Origin: Phycisphaerales bacterium UBA1926
GTDB taxonomy: Bacteria > Planctomycetota > Phycisphaerae > Phycisphaerales > UBA1924
DNA: 37,574 nt
Assembly (NCBI GenBank): GCA_002337215.1
Contig: DDFO01000047.1
Span: 53,672-91,245 of the forward strand
Direction: 5' to 3'
Below the pieces are notes generated by a model, which saw nothing but the letters and a program-made list of their open reading frames with translations, did no database searches and was not told the origin of the DNA. A program made the translations under genes and the position numbers. Positions 21,387 to 29,403 of the stretch are shown one piece after another (position 1 is the stretch's first letter; every line of letters begins with the position of its first letter).

Positions 21387-23033
21387 TCAGTCTTCGGCGT
21401 TCGCCGTCGTCGTCTCGCGGGCGAGACCCGTCGCGGGTGTGGTCGGCTCCGGCGCGACTGGCGCTCGACCCACCAGGATGTAGACCCACAGGCAGGCCGA
21501 GACGAACAGCGTGTAAATCGCGAACCATCCCATGATCGACCGCGTGCGCTCGTCACGCCGCGAGAGCGGTGTCGCGATCCGGGCGACCGCCATCCGGATG
21601 TGCGGCTCGGCCTTGACCGCCGATTCCTTCGCACGCGGCGCGAGCCACGCCCACGCGGTGGTCCAGAGATGCACAACCAGCGGCGGCACGATCCACGCGA
21701 TGTGACGCCATGCGATGACCAGCGGACGCCAGCGGGAGTAGATCTCGGGCCAGTCCGGCTTGGGAGGCAGCCAGCCCCGGCGAAGCCCATCACGAGACTG
21801 CGATGATTCATCGGCAGGCATCCCGCTCCGTTCGGCGGGCATGGTGTGCGCCGCCACCCCGACGGGGACAGGGGCGTCTGCTGCGACCGGCTCGGCGTCA
21901 ACGGCGGGCTGCTGGGCCTCATCGGGTGATGCGACGGGCTCGGCATCAGCCTCCGCAGGCTGCTCGGGCGCCAGATCGGCCTCAGGATCGGATCCATCCG
22001 AATCGTCCGGCTCTTCGTTCGTGGCATCGCCGAGCGCATCGGCAGCGAGGGCCGCGAGCTCGTCGTCGAGCGAATCCGCGTCGGTGTAATCCGGCGGGAC
22101 ATCCCCGTCAGCCGAGCCGGGAATCGACGGTTCGGACGCTGGATCTTCCGCATCCGCGTCGGCACCGGGCCGGTGGTTTTCGTCTTCACCTGCGGGCGCG
22201 TCGTTGTTGCCCGGCGTGTCACCCGCGAGCAAGGCGAGCTCGTCGTCGAGCGAAGCGGCGTCGTTGTAGCCCTCGATGGGGTTGCTGGCGCCGGCCGTCC
22301 TGGCGGCATCCGTGTTCTGAGCGTCGTCTTTGAGCAGGACCTGATCGACGGGCGCACGCCCGTGCGCGGAGCGGGGTGCGTCATCCCGAGACTCGGGCGC
22401 GGAAGGCTGGTCGGCCGAGCCGACCGCGTCTTCGAGCGCGGCCTGGACATCGTCGAGCATGTCCGGCGCGGCCTGTTCGCCCGCGTCGTCGCCGGTCTCG
22501 AGATCTGCCGCGATCGGTTCTGGCTCTGGCTCGGCGTCTTCCACACCGGCAGTCTCGGCCCGGTCTGACGCCGGCACGTCCGTGCTCGATGCATCATCAT
22601 CGACGGCGGTGCGCACGCCGGATGCCGTGCTTTCTTCTTCGTCTTCTTCTGATTCGTTGTTCGGCGTCGCGGCGGGTGCGCCGCTCGGCTCTAAATCAGG
22701 CTCCGCATCCGGAACATCGCCCGCGAACGCCGCGAGTTCATCCTCGAGCGCATCGGTGTCGGTGTAGTCCGCCGGCGCGTCGTCGCTGAGTTTCCGTTGG
22801 ATATCTTCGACGGTGTTGGAAACCTCGGCGAGCAGCCCATCGACCTGCTCTTCCAATCCCGGCGAATCGCCGTGCTCCTCCGCGTCCGTCTCAGTCTCCG
22901 CCTCTGCCTCCGCCTGTGCTTCTGCCTGTGCCTCTGGGCCGGGCGGGCGCGGAGCGTCCCCGCTCGGCTCGCCGCCGGCGTCTGGATCCCCCGGCGTGCC
23001 GGGGTTGTACGGATCGATCGCGGGGTCCGCCAT
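21387..23033 (-). CDS. Acidic disordered membrane protein with three YxDxxxLDDELA motifs
   Basis: I do not recognise this 548-residue protein. Residues 1-420 are very rich in D, E, A and P and should be disordered, with an AEAQAEAEAE run at 35-47. Within them an 18-residue motif occurs three times: DYTDTDALEDELAAFAGD (89-106), GYNDAASLDDELALLAGD (255-272) and DYTDADSLDDELAALAAD (315-332). Two further amphipathic stretches, LLAEVSNTVEDIQRKL (67-82) and MLDDVQAALEDAV (192-204), resemble each other. Residues 421-495 are basic and aromatic, and hydrophobic segments lie at about 444-466 and 500-522. The picture is a membrane anchor carrying a long acidic arm with repeated short helices, perhaps docking sites. 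No good SD precedes ATG 23033. It diverges from the squalene-cyclase-like gene. Confidence 0.78.
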   Translation of the reverse strand: MADPAIDPYNPGTPGDPDAGGEPSGDAPRPPGPEAQAEAQAEAEAETETDAEEHGDSPGLEEQVDGLLAEVSNTVEDIQRKLSDDAPADYTDTDALEDELAAFAGDVPDAEPDLEPSGAPAATPNNESEEDEEESTASGVRTAVDDDASSTDVPASDRAETAGVEDAEPEPEPIAADLETGDDAGEQAAPDMLDDVQAALEDAVGSADQPSAPESRDDAPRSAHGRAPVDQVLLKDDAQNTDAARTAGASNPIEGYNDAASLDDELALLAGDTPGNNDAPAGEDENHRPGADADAEDPASEPSIPGSADGDVPPDYTDADSLDDELAALAADALGDATNEEPDDSDGSDPEADLAPEQPAEADAEPVASPDEAQQPAVDAEPVAADAPVPVGVAAHTMPAERSGMPADESSQSRDGLRRGWLPPKPDWPEIYSRWRPLVIAWRHIAWIVPPLVVHLWTTAWAWLAPRAKESAVKAEPHIRMAVARIATPLSRRDERTRSIMGWFAIYTLFVSACLWVYILVGRAPVAPEPTTPATGLARETTTANAED

Positions 23034-23148
23034 ACAAGAGGATCATCGGGTATCGCCCGCGCGAACTCAAGCGAACCGAGACCGATAGGCTGATACCCGG
23101 AATGTAATCGGACCTCAGGAATCGCTCCAAACCGAAAGGAACGCCCGC

Positions 23149-24387
23149 ATGCGCTCGATTCTGGCAATCTCGCTCATGCTGCTCGCTGTCCCCGCGGCCG
23201 CGGCGACTCCGCCTGATCGCCCAGAAGCATCCCCGAAAGAGGGTTTGTCGCCGGCCGCGGACGCCCAGGAGTCCGCAACACGGGCCGAGACCCGCAGGAT
23301 TGCTCGGGAAACGCAGGCGCGCGCGATCGCGTATCTCCGCTCGACCCAGGCCCCGAGCGGGGGGTGGTCGATCAATCCAGAGGGTCCCGACTTTCCCGCG
23401 GTCACGGCCCTCGTCGGGACGGGCATGCTGCTCGATCCGCGGGTGGACGAAACCGATCCGGCGGTTCGTGCCGCGATTGACTACGTGCGCTCGTTCGTGA
23501 AGCCCGACGGGACGATCCACGACGGGGTGCTCCCGACGTACAACACCGCGATCTGCATCTCGTTCCTGTCGCGTGTGCGTACACCCGAGGCCGCGGCGGC
23601 GGTCGGCGGCGCCGCCGGCGCACTGCGCCGGATGCAGTGGGGGGCGTTCGATCCGCGGCGCGACCCGAGCCCCGAGGCGCCCTCATGGACCGAGCCGATC
23701 GGTGAGGATCACCCGTACTTCGGCGGGCTGGGCTACGGCACGCACGGCCGGCCCGACCTGTCGAACACGCAGATGTTCGTGCAGGCGATGCACGACGCGG
23801 GCGTGAGCACCGACGACCCCGCGTATGCGCGCGCGCTCGTGTTCCTTAAGCGGGTGCAGATGGACGACAGGGTCAACGAGATGGACTACGCGGAGGGCAG
23901 CCGGCAGGGCGGGTTCATCTACGCGACAGTACCCGACGCGGAGAGCCTGGATTCGGTGCCCGGGCAGAGCCAGGCGGGGGAGATCGCCGAGGCGTTGGCG
24001 GACGGCACCGTGCGCCCTCGGCTGCGCGCGTACGGCTCGATGACCTACGCCGGGTTCAAGAGCCTGCTTTATGCCGACCTGCCCCCCGATGACCAGCGGG
24101 TCGTCAGCGCGCTGGGCTGGATCGAGGACAACTTCACAGTCGACGAGAACATGGGGCTGGGCCAGCAGGGACGGTACTACGGGTTGTCGGCGATGTCGCG
24201 GGCGCTCGACGCGTGGGGCGAAGACACCGTCGCCGGGCGGGACTGGCGGGACGCTGTTGTGCGCGCGATCGCGGGCCTGCAGGAGGCCGACGGCGGGATG
24301 CGGGTCGTCCACGACCGGTGGCTGGAATCCGACCGCGACCTGATCACGGCGTATGCGCTGATCGCGCTGGGCGAGGCGGCACGCTAA
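23149..24387 (+). CDS. Secreted squalene-cyclase/prenyltransferase-like alpha-toroid protein
   Basis: The 412-residue protein starts with a signal peptide (MRSILAISLMLLAVPAAA) and continues as an alpha/alpha-toroid of the squalene-hopene cyclase and prenyltransferase-beta repeat type: QAPSGGWSINPEGPDFPAVTALV, PTYNTAICISFL, DLSNTQMFVQAMH, GSMTYAGFKSLL, and GQQGRYYGLSAMSRAL. Planctomycete genomes carry many exported proteins of this fold whose function is unknown. The cyclase catalytic DxDD motif is not seen, so terpene cyclisation is unlikely. The start has AAAGGAA 8 bases upstream. The M32 peptidase gene follows after 34 bases, so cotranscription is likely. Confidence 0.82.
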   Translation: MRSILAISLMLLAVPAAAATPPDRPEASPKEGLSPAADAQESATRAETRRIARETQARAIAYLRSTQAPSGGWSINPEGPDFPAVTALVGTGMLLDPRVDETDPAVRAAIDYVRSFVKPDGTIHDGVLPTYNTAICISFLSRVRTPEAAAAVGGAAGALRRMQWGAFDPRRDPSPEAPSWTEPIGEDHPYFGGLGYGTHGRPDLSNTQMFVQAMHDAGVSTDDPAYARALVFLKRVQMDDRVNEMDYAEGSRQGGFIYATVPDAESLDSVPGQSQAGEIAEALADGTVRPRLRAYGSMTYAGFKSLLYADLPPDDQRVVSALGWIEDNFTVDENMGLGQQGRYYGLSAMSRALDAWGEDTVAGRDWRDAVVRAIAGLQEADGGMRVVHDRWLESDRDLITAYALIALGEAAR

Positions 24388-24421
24388 GGTTGTGCTCCTA
24401 CAGATCGGGAGGAAGTGCGAT

Positions 24422-25960
24422 ATGGCGACGAACGGTGTGTACTCGGAACTCTGCGGGCTCAAGCGGGAGGCGGCAACGCTCTCGTCGGTCGCTCATCTGC
24501 TGGGCTGGGACCAGGAGACCTATATGCCGAAGGGCGGGACGGCGGCGCGCGCCGAGCAGTCCTCGGTCATGGCGGGGCTGATCCACGAGCGGGAGACGAG
24601 CGCACGGCTGGGTGAGTTGATCGCGGCGTGCGAGGAAGACAAGGACGTGCAGGCGGACGGGGACAGGGCCGCGAACGTGCGCGAGATGCGGCGTGACTAC
24701 GACAAGGCGACGAAGCTGCCCGGTGAACTGGTCAGGGAACTCGCGAACACGGGGTCGCGGGCGCAGGACGCGTGGAAGGCGGCGCGGAAGGCGAACGACT
24801 TCAAGGCGTTCGAGCCGTGGCTGACGAAGATGGTCGATCTTTCGCGCACGAAGGCGGAGTGCTACGGGATCCCCGATGGCGGCGAGCTGTACGACGCGTT
24901 GATGGATGATTACGAGGCGGACGCGCGGGCGAAGGACATCGAGGCGGTGTTCACGCCTCTGCGTGAGAAGCTGAGCGCGCTGGTGGCGGAGTTGTTGGAG
25001 AACGGGACGGCGCCGGATCCTGGTCCCCGGAAGGTGCGCGTCCCCCAGGCGCAGCAGCACGCGTTCGGGCTTCGGGTGATCGAGCAGATGGGGTTTGATC
25101 TCAAGGCGGGCCGGCTGGACACGACGACGCACCCGTTCTGCGAGGGGATCGCGCCCGGCGACACCCGGCTGACCACGCGGTACGACGATGACTACTTCAT
25201 GGGGGCGCTGTACGGCACGATGCACGAGGCGGGGCACGGCGTGTACGAGCAGGGGCTGCCGAAGGTCGGGGCGGATGGCGAGCCCAGCGATGTGTACGGC
25301 ACGCCGCTGGCGGATTCCAGGAGCCTTGGGATCCATGAGAGCCAGAGCCGGGGGTGGGAGAACTTCGTGGGGCGCGGGCGGGCGTTCTGGCAGTGGGCGA
25401 AGCCGATCGCCGACGAGCATTTCGGGCCTGAGTTCGCGAAGTACAGCGTTGACGAGGTGTACCGGTCGGCGAATGTCGTCGAGCGTTCGTTCATCCGCGT
25501 GGAGTCCGACGAGGCGACGTACAACCTGCACGTGATGCTGCGGTTCGGTCTCGAGCGGGCGATGATCGCGGGGGACCTGGCGATCAAGGACCTGCCCGGC
25601 GAATGGAACGAGCGGTTCAAGGACATGCTGGGGGTGGAGGTTCCCGACGACGCGCGCGGGTGCCTGCAGGACGTCCACTGGTCGTTCGGGCTGATGGGGT
25701 ACTTCCCGACGTACACACTGGGGAACCTGTACGCGGCGCAGTTCTTCGAGGCGATCCGGGCCGAGACGCCCGACCTGGACGACCGGATCGCGACGGGGGA
25801 TATGTCGGCGGTGCTCGATTGGTCGCGGAAGCACATCCACGACTTGGGCCGGCGGTACACGGCGGCGGAGATGTGCGAGAAGGCGACGGGCAAGGCGCTG
25901 AGCCCCGAGCCTCTGCTGCGGCATCTTGAGGGGAAATTGAAGCCTGTGTATGGCGTGTGA
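24422..25960 (+). CDS. M32-family carboxypeptidase (carboxypeptidase Taq type)
   Basis: A cytosolic zinc metallocarboxypeptidase that removes C-terminal residues from peptides with broad specificity. The 512-residue protein has the zinc site HEAGH at 268-272 (GTMHEAGHGVYEQGLP), the downstream glutamate ligand in HESQSRGWENFVGR about 30 residues later, and the family-typical N-terminus LLGWDQETYMPKGG and C-terminus YFPTYTLGNLYAAQFF. The start ATG 24422 has GGAGGAAG about 7 bases before it; an in-frame start ten codons earlier lacks this. Length is normal for M32. It lies between the squalene-cyclase-like and AsmA-like genes, with no evident functional link. Confidence 0.95.
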   Translation: MATNGVYSELCGLKREAATLSSVAHLLGWDQETYMPKGGTAARAEQSSVMAGLIHERETSARLGELIAACEEDKDVQADGDRAANVREMRRDYDKATKLPGELVRELANTGSRAQDAWKAARKANDFKAFEPWLTKMVDLSRTKAECYGIPDGGELYDALMDDYEADARAKDIEAVFTPLREKLSALVAELLENGTAPDPGPRKVRVPQAQQHAFGLRVIEQMGFDLKAGRLDTTTHPFCEGIAPGDTRLTTRYDDDYFMGALYGTMHEAGHGVYEQGLPKVGADGEPSDVYGTPLADSRSLGIHESQSRGWENFVGRGRAFWQWAKPIADEHFGPEFAKYSVDEVYRSANVVERSFIRVESDEATYNLHVMLRFGLERAMIAGDLAIKDLPGEWNERFKDMLGVEVPDDARGCLQDVHWSFGLMGYFPTYTLGNLYAAQFFEAIRAETPDLDDRIATGDMSAVLDWSRKHIHDLGRRYTAAEMCEKATGKALSPEPLLRHLEGKLKPVYGV

Positions 25961-26084
25961 TGCCCGGATCGTTTTTCTGCTGTGAAACCTAGAGTGTGGT
26001 TGTGCCAAGAAGGTGAAGGCCGGGCGGCTTCGGGCGATCGGTCCGCGGCTCGGCGTGGCTTGTGATGACTATGGAGACTTGACG

Positions 26085-26981
26085 ATGAAAACGCTTCTGA
26101 AGATTCTTGTCGCGGGCGTCGGCGTGATCGTGCTGGTCGTTGTTCTGCTGGTTGTGCTCGGGATCCGGATGATCGATCGGATCGCCGAAGAGGGCATCGA
26201 GCGGGGCGGGGAGCGCACGCTCGGGGTGCAGGTGGACGCCGAGGGCGTCGATGTCGGGCTGTTCAAGGGCACGTTCGCGATGGACGGGCTGACGATCGAC
26301 AACCCCGAGGGGTATTCGTCGTCGCACTTCATGAGATTGCCGGCCTCATCGGTCGAGGTCGATCTCTCGACGGCGCGGGATGACGTGATCGTGGTTCCCG
26401 AGCTGAAGATCGGGATGATCGATGCGTACCTGGACGGGACGGGGGGGACGCCGAACTACCAGGCGATCCTGGCGAACGTGAAGAAGGACGAGTCGGGCGA
26501 GACGCCGCCCGCCGAGCCCGGCAAGGAAGGCCCCAAGTTTGTCATCAACTCGCTGGTGCTCGACGGCGCGACGGTGAAGGTGACGGGGTTCCCGGGGATG
26601 AAGGAATTGACGGGCGACGTGACGGTCGATGTCTCGAAGATCGAGTTGAAGGACGTCGGGTCGGCCGAGCCTTTGACGACGGGGGAACTCATCAGCCTGA
26701 TCGTCAAGACCGTGCTCTCGACGGCGGTCGAGAACGGCGGGGGGATCCTCCCGGCGGATCTGATGAACGGGCTGAAGGGACAGCTCTCGGAACTGACGGG
26801 GCTCGACGAACTCGGGATCACCGCGATCGGCGATGTCGGCAAGCTGGGCGAGGACCTGCAGCAGAAGGCCGAGGAGACGCTCGACGAGGTGAAGGACGAG
26901 GCTGAGAAAAAGGTGAAGGACACGATCGGGAACCTGCTGGGCGGGGGCGGTGATAAGGACGAGGATGATGATCAGCCGTGA
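26085..26981 (+). CDS. AsmA-like membrane-anchored protein
   Basis: The 298-residue protein has one N-terminal transmembrane helix (residues 7-27, ILVAGVGVIVLVVVLLVVLGI), then a beta-rich domain opening with VDAEGVDVGLFKGTFAMDGLTIDNPEGYS. This is the pattern of AsmA/DUF748-type proteins, which sit at the inner membrane, reach into the periplasm and are linked to lipid transport to the outer membrane. It is much shorter than E. coli AsmA. The C-terminal 45 residues form a charged coiled-coil (LGEDLQQKAEETLDEVKDE) ending in a G-rich then acidic tail. The start ATG 26085 has GGAG 9 bases upstream. Its stop overlaps the next small ORF (TGATG). Confidence 0.75.
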   Translation: MKTLLKILVAGVGVIVLVVVLLVVLGIRMIDRIAEEGIERGGERTLGVQVDAEGVDVGLFKGTFAMDGLTIDNPEGYSSSHFMRLPASSVEVDLSTARDDVIVVPELKIGMIDAYLDGTGGTPNYQAILANVKKDESGETPPAEPGKEGPKFVINSLVLDGATVKVTGFPGMKELTGDVTVDVSKIELKDVGSAEPLTTGELISLIVKTVLSTAVENGGGILPADLMNGLKGQLSELTGLDELGITAIGDVGKLGEDLQQKAEETLDEVKDEAEKKVKDTIGNLLGGGGDKDEDDDQP

Positions 26982-27160
26982 TGCGGCGGCTGCGGCGATG
27001 GCTTTGGTATGAGCGTGGGGCTGGGGCGATCTCGGTGTGCCCCGAGTGCGGGCAGTCGGTGGATCTGGAGAAGCTGCCGAAGCAGTGGGCGCGGACGGTG
27101 CGTGGGCTGCGGTATCCGGATGGGGATCGCGAGGCCGTGACGGGGTGGCGGGATGTTTGA
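26981..27160 (+). CDS. Small zinc-knuckle protein (hypothetical)
   Basis: A 59-residue ORF beginning at ATG 26981, sharing a base with the stop of the AsmA-like gene; GTG 26978 is also possible. It is basic at the start (MRRLRRWLWYERG) and has a single CPECG knuckle followed by QSVDLEKLP. The knuckle resembles the second one in the membrane protein at 4639-5127 (KACPECGDAIDWDEI). With only one CxxC it would need a partner or dimer to hold zinc. The coupling to the upstream gene and the knuckle motif support a real gene; the short length leaves doubt. Confidence 0.45.
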   Translation: MRRLRRWLWYERGAGAISVCPECGQSVDLEKLPKQWARTVRGLRYPDGDREAVTGWRDV

Positions 27161-27230
27161 CGCGTTGGATTTCTGATGTGCCACTGCGGGTTCGGTGCTC
27201 TGTAGCAATCGTGATTTTTGTTGTCCCAAG

Positions 27231-27316
27231 GGGTGCCATGGAGACGGCGCAGCCTTCTCCATGATCGGGTTCGTACACGCATGGAGAAACCGCGTCGCGG
27301 TGTCTCCATGGCACCC
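27231..27316. repeat. Palindromic repeat element, copy 2
   Basis: An 86-base element. The outer arms GGGTGCCATGGAGAC and GTCTCCATGGCACCC pair perfectly over 15 bp, and the inner arms TTCTCCATG and CATGGAGAA pair over 9 bp, around a 16-base loop (ATCGGGTTCGTACACG) with an asymmetric internal bulge. It differs from copy 3 at two positions only. It carries no T-run and no ORF of its own. Confidence 0.9.
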
Positions 27317-27351
27317 GGGCTTGGTTTCGATGCAGCAACGAGCGGTCCGTT

Positions 27352-27379
27352 CGTGGTTCGCCCTTCGGGTCGAACCACG
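27352..27379. repeat. Long hairpin CGTGGTTCG...CGAACCACG
   Basis: Twelve-base arms (27352-27363 with 27368-27379, one mismatch) around a TTCG tetraloop. It lies between palindromic copy 2 and the 47-base duplicated segment and has no counterpart at the same place after copy 3. Confidence 0.6.
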
Positions 27380-27399
27380 GCACCGGCGGTCTCGCGAGA

Positions 27400-27446
27400 T
27401 TACTTCAGGCTGAGCATCACGACGCCGGTGAGGATGAGGGCGACGG
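27400..27446 (-). repeat. Duplicated 3' end of the EamA gene (47 bp)
   Basis: This stretch is identical over 47 bases to 27667-27713, which encodes the last residues of the EamA transporter (reading LILTGVVMLSLK) and its stop codon. The flanks differ on both sides. The copy has no start or upstream transporter sequence, so it is a gene remnant created by a local duplication. Confidence 0.9.
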
Positions 27447-27463
27447 TTGAATGCACGGCCACG

Positions 27464-27549
27464 GGGTGCCATGGAGACAGCGCAGCCTTCTCCATGATCG
27501 GGTTCGTACACGCATGGAGAAACCGCATCGCGGTGTCTCCATGGCACCC
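27464..27549. repeat. Palindromic repeat element, copy 3
   Basis: An 86-base element with the same perfect 15-bp outer and 9-bp inner arms as copy 2. The two differences from copy 2 (A for G in each flank of the internal bulge) are the only changes. It lies between the duplicated 47-base segment and the true EamA gene end, 117 bases from the EamA stop. Confidence 0.9.
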
Positions 27550-27666
27550 GATCAAGGTCTCTGCGCAACACCGAGTCGGCCGTGTGTTTCGCTGTCCGAC
27601 GGCACGGCCAAGATGGCCGTGGCACACGGGTCGCTGAGGCAGCGGTCGCCGGGCATGTGAGTCCGG

Positions 27667-28116
27667 TTACTTCAGGCTGAGCATCACGACGCCGGTGAGG
27701 ATGAGGGCGACGGCCGCGGCTTTGCGGGCGGTCATGGGTTCGCCGAGGGCGAGCCAGCCGATGAGGACGGCGGTCGCCGGGGCGAGGGCGAAGGCGATGG
27801 GTTTGATGCGGCTGATCTCGCCGAAGTTGAGGGCCGCGTAGAAGCAGACCATGCCGCCCGCGCCGGCGAGGAGGCCCGAGCCCAGGATGAGTTTCCAGAG
27901 GGTGCCCGGGTCGGCCTTGGTCCAGGTCTGGGGTTCCATCTTGGCGGACTTCACGACCAGCAGGTAGACGAGCCAGAGGACAGGGAGGGCGACCGTCGAG
28001 CGCACGGCGATGGCGGTGACGGGGCCGATCTGCTTGGTGTGGAGGACGGACTTGGTGAAGACCTCGCCGACTCCCCAGAAGAGGCCGGCGGCGATCGCAA
28101 AGAGGATGGCTTTCAT
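27667..28116 (-). CDS. Single-EamA-domain transporter (DMT superfamily)
   Basis: A 149-residue integral membrane protein with five hydrophobic segments (about 2-19, 31-55, 74-99, 105-126 and 131-148) and EamA features: LFWGVGEVFTKSVL at the start and RIKPIAFALAPATAVLIGWLALGEPMTARKA near the end. It is a half-size drug/metabolite transporter that would work as a dimer; the substrate is unknown. It starts 23 bases after the Eis-like gene and is probably the last gene of the DUF2752-DUF1569-Eis-EamA run. No clear SD precedes ATG 28116. Its last 47 bases are duplicated at 27400-27446. Confidence 0.85.
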   Translation of the reverse strand: MKAILFAIAAGLFWGVGEVFTKSVLHTKQIGPVTAIAVRSTVALPVLWLVYLLVVKSAKMEPQTWTKADPGTLWKLILGSGLLAGAGGMVCFYAALNFGEISRIKPIAFALAPATAVLIGWLALGEPMTARKAAAVALILTGVVMLSLK

Positions 28117-28139
28117 GGGGAAAGGATAGAGCGGGTTGA

Positions 28140-29378
28140 TCAGAACATGTTGGTCATGGCGGGCGTGGACGGCGTTGCGAAGATCGCGTCGGCTGTGTCC
28201 GCGGTGTTGTCCGAGGCGTCGAGCCGGCCTGCGGCGCGGAGGGTGCGGGCGCTGGTGAAGCCCGTATAGAGCGGGGCGAGGGCGCGGATGTCGATGCGGA
28301 GGGGGTTGTCCGCGGCGGCCTGGTCGGGCTGGTGCGACGCGGTCGGAGTGCCGCTGTCGAGGGTGAGTGTCCAGAGCCCGTTGTTGGATTCGATCAGGTC
28401 GTCGGTGATGATGAGTTGGAGGGTCGCGCTCAGGCCTCGGGGATAGCCCCGTGCTTCGAGCGCGGATTTGACATCGAGGATGCGGAGCATCCAGGGCTCG
28501 CGGACGTTCAACGCGAATCGGCGGTCGGGGAGCGTGTGGATGAGGGGTGAGTCCGGCGGAAGGCTGAGGCGGATCTCGCCCACGATGGAGGCGAAGCCGC
28601 GGAGGAAGGCGCGTGATCGGGAGAAGCCTCGGGGGGTGGACCAGGCGAGATCGGTGATGTTCATGGCCGAGCCCGCGGCGGTGCCGAGGGTGTTCTCCTC
28701 GGCGTCGAACCGGGCCTGGGTGTAATAGCAGTACGCCTCGACTCGGCCCTGGTCATCGGTGGCGACGAAGCAGCGGGCGGGGCCTGCCTTTGGTTCCCGG
28801 ATGCGGTGCCAGAGGTACTCGACGCGGGCGAGCATGCCGTGGGTGTGTCGGGCGTACTCGGCGTAGCAGGCGTGGATGCCCTCGGTGTCTGATTCGGTGG
28901 CCTCGCGCCAGCCTGCGGGAGCGGGGGGATTGTCTGCGGGGATCATGCCCGCTGGGATGACGGCGTCGCAGAGCAGGCCCGCGTTCTCATAGCCGACGGC
29001 GCGGTAGAGCGGGTGCATCGCGGAATAGAGGGCCGAGAGCGGGGAGCCGTCGCTGTGCATCTCGCGGACGCAGTCGGCCATCATCTGTTTGGCGACGCCC
29101 ATGCCCCTTGCTTCGGGCGCGACGCCCACACCTAGGACACCGAGCTGGGGAACTTCGTTGCCGGCGAGGTAGAGACCCATGGGGATGCGGCAGGTGACGC
29201 CGAGGGGTGTCGGGTTGTCCTGCGCGTGCACGACGCGGATGTTGGGGCGGGTGACTCGCTTCTCGAACCACTCGACCGACTCGGCGTTGGTGGTGCCGAA
29301 CGCGAGGCCCGCGAGCCTCGCGATGGGCTCGAGATCCTCGGCCTCGGTCACTGGTCTGTAGATCAGGGGTTCGGCCAT
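28140..29378 (-). CDS. Eis-type GNAT N-acetyltransferase
   Basis: The 412-residue protein follows the layout of mycobacterial Eis (enhanced intracellular survival) enzymes: an N-terminal GNAT domain with acetyl-CoA loop VAPEARGMGVA (87-97), a second GNAT-like domain, and a C-terminal sterol-carrier-like domain. Catalytic residues known from Eis are matched: tyrosine Y125 in HPLYRAVGYE (general acid) and a C-terminal phenylalanine whose free carboxylate is the base, here ...TNMF. Mycobacterial Eis acetylates amines of aminoglycosides and proteins; the substrate here is unknown. ATG 29378 was preferred over an upstream start at 29411 because the protein family begins near it; neither has a good SD. 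It lies 25 bases after the DUF1569 gene. Confidence 0.87.
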   Translation of the reverse strand: MAEPLIYRPVTEAEDLEPIARLAGLAFGTTNAESVEWFEKRVTRPNIRVVHAQDNPTPLGVTCRIPMGLYLAGNEVPQLGVLGVGVAPEARGMGVAKQMMADCVREMHSDGSPLSALYSAMHPLYRAVGYENAGLLCDAVIPAGMIPADNPPAPAGWREATESDTEGIHACYAEYARHTHGMLARVEYLWHRIREPKAGPARCFVATDDQGRVEAYCYYTQARFDAEENTLGTAAGSAMNITDLAWSTPRGFSRSRAFLRGFASIVGEIRLSLPPDSPLIHTLPDRRFALNVREPWMLRILDVKSALEARGYPRGLSATLQLIITDDLIESNNGLWTLTLDSGTPTASHQPDQAAADNPLRIDIRALAPLYTGFTSARTLRAAGRLDASDNTADTADAIFATPSTPAMTNMF

Positions 29379-29403
29379 GCGTGGGCCGAGTCTATCGGGA
29401 GAT

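Larger units (their letters stand above)
27161..27666. other. Repeat-rich convergent spacer
   Basis: This 506-base region separates the small zinc-knuckle ORF (+) from the EamA gene (-). It contains two nearly identical 86-base palindromic elements, a separate long hairpin at 27352-27379, a perfect copy of the EamA gene's last 47 bases, and nested stems at 27580-27629. Open frames across it on either strand simply read through the palindromes and are not believed to be genes. Confidence 0.8.

Noticed and set aside
26972..27625. ORFs of about 140-220 residues on either strand across the repeats
   Set aside because: They repeat the same read-through peptide of the palindromes (HGDTA..FLHACTNPIMEKA); the palindrome itself explains the open frames.
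27400..27627. 75-residue minus-strand ORF ending like the EamA protein
   Set aside because: It is a chimera of palindrome read-through and the duplicated 47-base gene tail, with no ribosome binding site or independent domain.
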